Part shown: positions 59,247-64,000 of the stretch, piece by piece
Numbering within the stretch: the stretch's first letter is position 1
Layout: each line of letters starts with the position of its first letter
Assembly (NCBI GenBank): GCA_900541025.1
Contig: UQIL01000008.1
Location: 1-64,000, forward strand
Direction of reading: 5' to 3'
DNA: 64,000 nt
DNA from: an uncultured Collinsella sp.
GTDB taxonomy: Bacteria > Actinomycetota > Coriobacteriia > Coriobacteriales > Coriobacteriaceae
Program-made: the position numbers and the translations under genes
The notes under the pieces: generated by a model
Database searches by the model: none
Told to the model about the DNA's origin: nothing
Seen by the model: only the letters and a program-made list of their open reading frames with translations

Positions 59247-62060
59247 TTACCCCGTGTTCTGCAATCCTGCCGAGACGCCGGTCACAGTCGAAAGAATCAG
59301 GCTCATGTACTCGGCCTTCTTCTCCTCGGCCATCTCGTCCTGGTTCATACGCACCTCGCGAAGGGCGCGGACCTGGGCGATGGACAGAGCGTCGACATAG
59401 GGGTTACGCACGCGAACGGCGCAGCCGAGCACACGACGACGTTGCAACGGCCACTCGTCACCGACGATGGCAAGGACCCACTTACGCGTGAGCTGCATCT
59501 CGGTGAAGACCTTCTCGGACAAATCATCGCGGTCGCCCAGGTGCAGATACATCTTGGCGATACGCTGATCGGTCTTAGCGATCGACATCTCGATGTTGTC
59601 GATAAAGGTGCGGAAGAACGGCCACTCCTGGTAGGCAGCCTTGAGCTGGTCAAGATCGCCAAGCTGCTCGCAGGCGGTGCCCAGACCGTACCAAGCGGCC
59701 AGGTTAATGCGCGCCTGGCTCCAGCTGAAGATCCACGGGATGGTACGCAGGTCGTCGAGCGACTTGGCACCCAAGCCGCGCTTGGCGGGACGCGAGCCGA
59801 TCGGCAGCAAGCCGACCTCGGTCAGCGGCGTCACGGTCGAGAACCACGGTGTAAAGTCCTCGGTGTTCAGCAGGTCCAGATAGCGCTCGTGGCTTGCAGC
59901 GTTGAGCTTCTCGGCCATATCCCAGAACTTCTGCGTGGTCTCGGTGTTGGTCTTCTCGACACTCGGGGCCGACTGCAAAAGCGTTGCAGCGGCAACGGAC
60001 TCAACATGGCGCTGAGCCAGCGTGCGGTTGCCGTAACGGGCAAAGATGACCTCGCCCTGCTCGGTGAGCTTAAAGAAGCAGTTGACCGAACCCTTGGGCT
60101 GCGCCAGCACGGCCTTGTTGGCCGGGCCGCCGCCACGGCCCACGGCACCGCCGCGACCGTGCATAAGCACCAGGTCGATATCGTTCTTCTCGGCCCACTT
60201 GGCGATGCGCTCCTGCGCAGAATGCAGCGCGAGCATGGCCGTGGTAGGACCGGCATCCTTGGAAGAGTCGGAATAGCCCAGCATGACCTCCATGCGGCGG
60301 TTGGTCTGGGCAAGGCGCTTTTGCACCACGGGCAGCGTAAGCATCTGGTCGAGCACGTCAACGCAGCCCTCGAGGTCCTCGAGCTGCTCGAACAGCGGGA
60401 TCACGTCGAGCTCGGGAACGTCTTCCTCGTGTGCGAAGGACAGGTGGGCCAGCTCAAAGACGTCGGCCACATGCTGGGCACTCTTGGTAAACGAGATGAT
60501 GTAGCGGTGTGCCATCTTCTTGCCGTAGCGCTTTTGGATGGAACCGATGGCACGGAAGGTGTCGATGACCTCGCGCGTCATGGGCTGCAGGTCACCATGG
60601 ATACCGTTCTCGTGGATATCCTTGAGGGCGCGGGCGTGCACCACGGAGTGCTGACGGAACTCCATCTCGACCATATGGAAGCCGAAGGACTCGACCTGCC
60701 AGATGATGGTTTGGACCGGACCGTAGGCGGCACGGACGGCACCGCAGGCAGCAAGCGAACGCTGGACGACGCGCAGGTCATCCAGGAACTCGTCGGCGCT
60801 GTGGTACATGGTGTCGGTGATGCGGCGCACGGTGGCGTTCAGGCGGTCGGCCATGACGAGCATGACGGCGCGATGCGGCTCGTGCTCGGAGATCAGCTCG
60901 GCGCGGGCCGTGTAACGAGGGCTCATCTCGACCTGATGGTTCCACAGGTTAATGAGCTCGGCAGAAGGCTTGCTGTAGGTGGCCTCGAGCGTGAGGTTGT
61001 GGCCGATGCGGCGGCACTTGTCCTCGAGCTTGAGCACCATGTGAGTGAAGTACTTGGCGGCGACTTCGCGGCTCACCTTGGCGGTGACGTTGGGGTTGCC
61101 GTCGCGGTCGGAGCCGATCCAGCTGCCGGGATGGAAGAACGCCGGGCACAGCGGCGGCACGGTACCGGCCTTGTCGCCCAGCACCCAGTCGTCAAAACGA
61201 CGGTAGATGACGGGGATAACGTCGAACAGCGTGTTATCGAAGATGTCGATGATGGTATCGGCTTCCTCGACCGGCGTGGGCTTCTTGAGCGCGATGGGGC
61301 TCGTACGCACCAGGGCGTCGATCTCCTGCAGCATATGGCGCTCGTTCTCCACCAGGTCGGAGCCGCCCAAACGCGGACGCTCCTCCAGCAGGTTGGAGAT
61401 ACGGCGAATCTTGCCCTCGACGGCCTTACGACGGGCCTCGGTGGGATGTGCGGTAAAGACAGGGTGGAACTCGAGCTTGCCGAGCAGCTCATTGGCACCC
61501 TCGACGCCCATCTCGTTTACCAACTGGTGATAGGCGACGGTGAGTTCGTTGGCGGGATCGACCTCGGTATCGGTCGATGCGCCGGCCTCGCGCTCGCGCA
61601 GCTGCGCCACACGGTAGTTCTCCTCCGACAGGTTTGCCAAGTGGAAGAAGCTCGTAAAGGCGCGAACGATGACCTGCTGCTTATCAAGCGGCAGGCTGTC
61701 AATCAAATCGACGACTTCGCGAAACGCCACGGCGGTGGGCTCGTCGGCAGTGGGCACGCCCTGTTCGTCAACGGACTCGTCGGCAGCGCGGCTACCGGGG
61801 TTGCCAGCATTGACCACAATCTCGGCTGTCAAAATCTTGTCGAACAGGTCCGCGATCTCGGGATCATACTCGCTAAGCACACGACGTTCCAGGCGCAGGA
61901 ACAGCGCCAGATTATCGCGCAGCTCCTCGGGGATCTCGATCTCGGCGAGACGCTCCCTGGACTCGGCATTCGAGCCGATTCGGTTAACGAGGCGGTTGAC
62001 CACGGCAGCGACGCGCGCCGCGGCTTCGGGTACAGACTGGTTGCTTAGGTTCTCAGCCAC
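59247..62060 (-). CDS. ppc: Phosphoenolpyruvate carboxylase
   Basis: A 937-residue enzyme that carboxylates PEP to oxaloacetate, refilling the TCA branch for amino acid or succinate synthesis. Signature stretches: VFTAHPTEARRK (His), VMLGYSDSSKDAG (Lys), GRGGAVGRGGGPANKAVLAQ and the C-terminal QNTG. The GTG at 62060 is preferred with GGGAGG four bases ahead; the ATG at 62072 has its site only one base away. Length and motifs are complete. It is followed by nested palindrome element 2. Confidence 0.96.
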   Translation of the reverse strand: MAENLSNQSVPEAAARVAAVVNRLVNRIGSNAESRERLAEIEIPEELRDNLALFLRLERRVLSEYDPEIADLFDKILTAEIVVNAGNPGSRAADESVDEQGVPTADEPTAVAFREVVDLIDSLPLDKQQVIVRAFTSFFHLANLSEENYRVAQLREREAGASTDTEVDPANELTVAYHQLVNEMGVEGANELLGKLEFHPVFTAHPTEARRKAVEGKIRRISNLLEERPRLGGSDLVENERHMLQEIDALVRTSPIALKKPTPVEEADTIIDIFDNTLFDVIPVIYRRFDDWVLGDKAGTVPPLCPAFFHPGSWIGSDRDGNPNVTAKVSREVAAKYFTHMVLKLEDKCRRIGHNLTLEATYSKPSAELINLWNHQVEMSPRYTARAELISEHEPHRAVMLVMADRLNATVRRITDTMYHSADEFLDDLRVVQRSLAACGAVRAAYGPVQTIIWQVESFGFHMVEMEFRQHSVVHARALKDIHENGIHGDLQPMTREVIDTFRAIGSIQKRYGKKMAHRYIISFTKSAQHVADVFELAHLSFAHEEDVPELDVIPLFEQLEDLEGCVDVLDQMLTLPVVQKRLAQTNRRMEVMLGYSDSSKDAGPTTAMLALHSAQERIAKWAEKNDIDLVLMHGRGGAVGRGGGPANKAVLAQPKGSVNCFFKLTEQGEVIFARYGNRTLAQRHVESVAAATLLQSAPSVEKTNTETTQKFWDMAEKLNAASHERYLDLLNTEDFTPWFSTVTPLTEVGLLPIGSRPAKRGLGAKSLDDLRTIPWIFSWSQARINLAAWYGLGTACEQLGDLDQLKAAYQEWPFFRTFIDNIEMSIAKTDQRIAKMYLHLGDRDDLSEKVFTEMQLTRKWVLAIVGDEWPLQRRRVLGCAVRVRNPYVDALSIAQVRALREVRMNQDEMAEEKKAEYMSLILSTVTGVSAGLQNTG

Positions 62061-62318
62061 GTTTCCTCCCATTCCTCCTTCTATGCACGTAACATGTGGT
62101 ATTCATTATAGGCGCTTGAGAAATACTTTCGACACTGATTGCGCTTTACCACACAAAAGTATTTTCTGCATTGCAAGGGTTTTTGCCCCAAATGGTCGTA
62201 TTTCTCGGTGGGCGGCATATGCAAGCGAGGGCATTCCGCATAAATGCGAAACACCCCCGTAACAATAGCTCGTCGCGAGCGGGACATGTTAGCGGGTCCG
62301 CAGCTCAAAAATCATGCG

Positions 62319-63632
62319 CTACAGACGCTCGCGAACCGCCTCGACGACGTTGGCCAGATCGACGAGAACCTCGTCATGGCTCTGCATGTCGCGCACCTTG
62401 ACCTTGCCGGCGGCAAGCTCGTCGCCGCCCAGGACCAGGATGAGCTTGGCGCCTACCTTATCGGCCTGCTTAAACTGGGCCTTGAGCGAACGGCCCTGAT
62501 AGTCGGCCTCGGTCACAATCCCTGCGGCGCGAAGCTGCTGCGTAATGGTAAAGACGTTCTGACGCAGCTCCTTGCCGGCATTGGCGACGTAGACGCACGG
62601 GACCTCCTCGGCACCCAGGTCGCTGCCAAAGGCCTGCAGGGCCAGCAGGGCGCGCTCAAAACCGACGGCGAAGCCGACGCCTGCCGTGGGCTTGCCGCCC
62701 TCGAGCTCGACGAGACCATCGTAGCGGCCGCCGCCGCCGATGGAGCCGACGCCGGCGCCAGGGGCCTCGACCTCAAAGACAGTACGGGTGTAGTAGTCCA
62801 GGCCGCGCACCAAGGTGGGATCCTCGACATACTCGATACCGGCGGCATCCAGATAGCGCTTGACTTGCTCGTAGTGCTCGCGGCACTCATCGCACAGGTT
62901 GTCACCCATCAGCGGAGCCTCGGCCATGATCTCGCGGCAGTGGTCGTTCTTGCAGTCAAAGGCACGCAGCGGGTTGAGCTCGGCGCGCTCGCGGCACTCA
63001 TCGCACATCTCGTCTGCGTGATCGAGGATAAACTGCTTGACTTGCTCGCGGTAAGCCGGACGGCACTGAGCGTCGCCCATCGAGTTAATGAGCAGACGAA
63101 GCTTGGAAAGATCGAAGCCCAGGCGCTTGTAAAACTCCATGAGCATGATGATGCACTCGGCGTCTGCCGCCGGATCGGGAGCGCCGAGCCACTCGATGCC
63201 CACCTGGTGGAACTGGCGCAGGCGGCCCTTCTGGGGACGCTCGCCACGGAACATGGCCTCGGCGTAATAGGCCTTAAACGGCGTGGAGCCCTGGGGCACT
63301 AGGTTGTTCTCCACGACGGCGCGCACCACACCGGCCGTGCCCTCGGGACGAAGGGCCAGGCGCTGCTTGGGCTTAAGCTTGGTATCGGTGCCCTCGGTAA
63401 AGACGCGCTCCAGGTTGGCGCCGCTAAACACGCGGAACATCTCCTTGCGCACGACGTCGGTCGACTGGCCGATGCCGTGGACAAACACGTCCACCTGCTC
63501 GATAGCGGGCGTCTCGATGGGCTTAAAGCCAAACGGCTCGAACACGCCGGCAGCGATCTGCTGCATCTTCTGCCAGGCGCGCATCTCGGCGCCGATAAGG
63601 TCGCGGGTTCCCTCCGCCTTCTGTGCCTGCAT
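62319..63632 (-). CDS. hisS: Histidyl-tRNA synthetase
   Basis: A 437-residue class II synthetase: GTRDLIGAEM, motif 2 region AMFRGERPQKGRLRQFHQVG, histidine-binding LVRGLDYYTRTVFE, and motif 3 GVGFAVGFERALLAL, with a C-terminal anticodon-binding domain. The ATG at 63632 is preferred (AAGG nine bases ahead) over an in-frame TTG two codons earlier. A good -10 (TATAAT) lies upstream. No T-box features were found. Confidence 0.96.
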   Translation of the reverse strand: MQAQKAEGTRDLIGAEMRAWQKMQQIAAGVFEPFGFKPIETPAIEQVDVFVHGIGQSTDVVRKEMFRVFSGANLERVFTEGTDTKLKPKQRLALRPEGTAGVVRAVVENNLVPQGSTPFKAYYAEAMFRGERPQKGRLRQFHQVGIEWLGAPDPAADAECIIMLMEFYKRLGFDLSKLRLLINSMGDAQCRPAYREQVKQFILDHADEMCDECRERAELNPLRAFDCKNDHCREIMAEAPLMGDNLCDECREHYEQVKRYLDAAGIEYVEDPTLVRGLDYYTRTVFEVEAPGAGVGSIGGGGRYDGLVELEGGKPTAGVGFAVGFERALLALQAFGSDLGAEEVPCVYVANAGKELRQNVFTITQQLRAAGIVTEADYQGRSLKAQFKQADKVGAKLILVLGGDELAAGKVKVRDMQSHDEVLVDLANVVEAVRERL

Positions 63633-63674
63633 GGGCAAACACCTTTCTTTTGTATCGCGTCATAGGTAGTGGTC

Positions 63675-63680
63675 ATTATA
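63675..63680 (-). promoter_or_regulatory. -10 element of the hisS promoter
   Basis: TATAAT on the minus strand (TGCCGTATAATGACC), 43 bases before the hisS ATG. The expected -35 position falls on the GC-rich hairpin 63694-63761, which has no good -35 match. Confidence 0.5.
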
Positions 63681-63693
63681 CGGCACAAACACA

Positions 63694-63761
63694 AACAGCG
63701 GCGGCGCGTCTGACCGAACGAGGGTATGGGGACTCGTTCGGCCAGATGCGCCGCCGCTGTT
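63694..63761. repeat. 68-nt hairpin upstream of hisS
   Basis: Arms 63694-63722 and 63733-63761, 29 bp with two mismatches (AACAGCGGCGGCGCGTC ... CAGATGCGCCGCCGCTGTT). It borders the hisS promoter and may be a terminator remnant or an operator. Confidence 0.65.
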
Positions 63762-63762
63762 T

Positions 63763-63829
63763 GCGATCCGTTTTTTCTCCGTCCCCTTCGGATCACGCGA
63801 CCCCTTGGGGACGGAGGAAAAGGGATCAT
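63763..63829. repeat. GATCCG/CCGTCCCC palindrome (copy 2)
   Basis: GATCCGTTTTTTCTCCGTCC and GGACGGAGGAAAAGGGATC form long imperfect arms, with a second CGGATCA inside. It is related to 20347-20377. Confidence 0.55.
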
Positions 63830-63838
63830 TTCGTAGGC

Positions 63839-63902
63839 CCGTGGCCGCCTTGGAAACCGAATGATGGTACGAGCATCCATTCGGCTTCCAAGGCGGCCAC
63901 GG
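63839..63902. repeat. 64-nt hairpin between hisS and the next minus-strand gene
   Basis: Arms of about 25 bp (CCGTGGCCGCCTTGGAAACC and its complement), one mismatch, loop about 14 bases. It begins 36 bases after the stop codon of the next minus-strand gene; no T-tract follows. Confidence 0.65.
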
Positions 63903-63937
63903 ACAGAACGGGGCGAACAGAAAAGAGCGACGGACGT

Positions 63938-64000
63938 CTACTCCCCCGCCACGCTCGCACGCAGCTTGGCGGCGATGGGCTCGGATGCCAGCAGGAACAC
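63938..64000 (-). CDS. 3' end of an unidentified gene
   Basis: The last 20 codons, ending ASEPIAAKLRASVAGE and a TAG stop. The rest lies to the right of the window. The fragment is too short to identify. Its direction matches hisS. Confidence 0.5.
   Translation of the reverse strand: MFLLASEPIAAKLRASVAGE

Noticed and set aside
63633..63937. T-box leader before hisS
   Set aside because: The gap lacks the conserved T-box sequence and a specifier loop; only hairpin repeats and a -10 element are visible.
1..64000. tRNA, rRNA or tmRNA genes
   Set aside because: No cloverleaf-like segment with a plausible GTTCRAN arm was found in the gaps; a tRNAscan-SE run would settle it.

Overview
The window looks like a chromosomal piece of a high-GC, Gram-positive gut anaerobe of the Coriobacteriia, most likely Collinsella or a close relative. 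This is an inference. It rests on the GC-rich coding style, an LPxTG-type pilus locus, a GlnR-like orphan regulator beside a short glutamine synthetase, a PEP carboxylase, ferrous-iron uptake, PTS sugar genes, and no sign of an outer membrane. Most genes are on the minus strand; every + strand gene is stated as such.

Layout. 1-4.1 kb: two sortase-substrate pilus/adhesin genes. 4.5-7 kb: a Cof-type phosphatase and an MFS exporter. 7.2-11.6 kb: a beta-glucoside unit (6-phospho-beta-glucosidase, PTS EIIBC, LicT-type antiterminator). 11.8-14.9 kb: a histidine phosphatase, then molybdopterin genes moaA and a moaC-mobB fusion. 15.1-17.8 kb: a protein with a DUF559/Vsr-like nuclease domain and a + strand MATE exporter. 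18-24.2 kb: ligA, an HtrA protease, a GlnR-like regulator and glnA. 24.3-28.4 kb: a HepT/MntA toxin-antitoxin pair whose antitoxin carries an added ribbon-helix-helix domain, LacI and GntR regulators, and an AlbA_2-type regulator. 28.7-30.6 kb: an enoate-reductase-type flavoenzyme. 30.9-39.2 kb: the complete potassium system kdpFABC (minus) and kdpDE (+), including the 28-residue kdpF. 39.2-39.9 kb: an IS200/IS605-type element. 40-43.3 kb: feoA, feoA, feoB and a Cys-rich Feo partner. 43.5-45.6 kb: an HPr variant and an amino acid permease. 45.8-50.7 kb: ebgA-ebgC with a divergent LacI regulator and three identical operators. 51-53.6 kb: aspS and serB. 53.7-58.4 kb: a lactate racemase locus, with larB-larC-tetR (+) converging on larA-larD (minus). 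59.2-63.6 kb: ppc and hisS.

Working together: the beta-glucoside and ebg units each pair transport or hydrolysis genes with their own regulator. Kdp senses and restores potassium. The two FeoA proteins, FeoB and the Cys-rich protein form one iron importer with two candidate iron-regulator palindromes. The lar genes make the nickel-pincer cofactor (LarB, LarC) for the racemase LarA, with a lactate/glycerol-type channel (LarD); LarE and the LarC2 half are not in this window.

The most unusual signal is between the genes. The spaces hold many long hairpins that fall into sequence families, often directly 3' of genes. They include: (a) six copies of a CCACCACAAAGG hairpin; (b) four copies of a hairpin containing ACATTCGA, one of which supplies the C-terminus of the MFS protein; (c) three copies of a CAGATAAAACC element; (d) GATCCG/CCGTCCCC palindromes; (e) a tandem array of about 62-nt hairpins; (f) two large solitary inverted repeats; and (g) two nested palindromes, 3' of larD and of ppc. 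The nested palindromes share an asymmetric internal loop while their flanking helices differ and co-vary. They are the best candidate here for an undescribed structured element.
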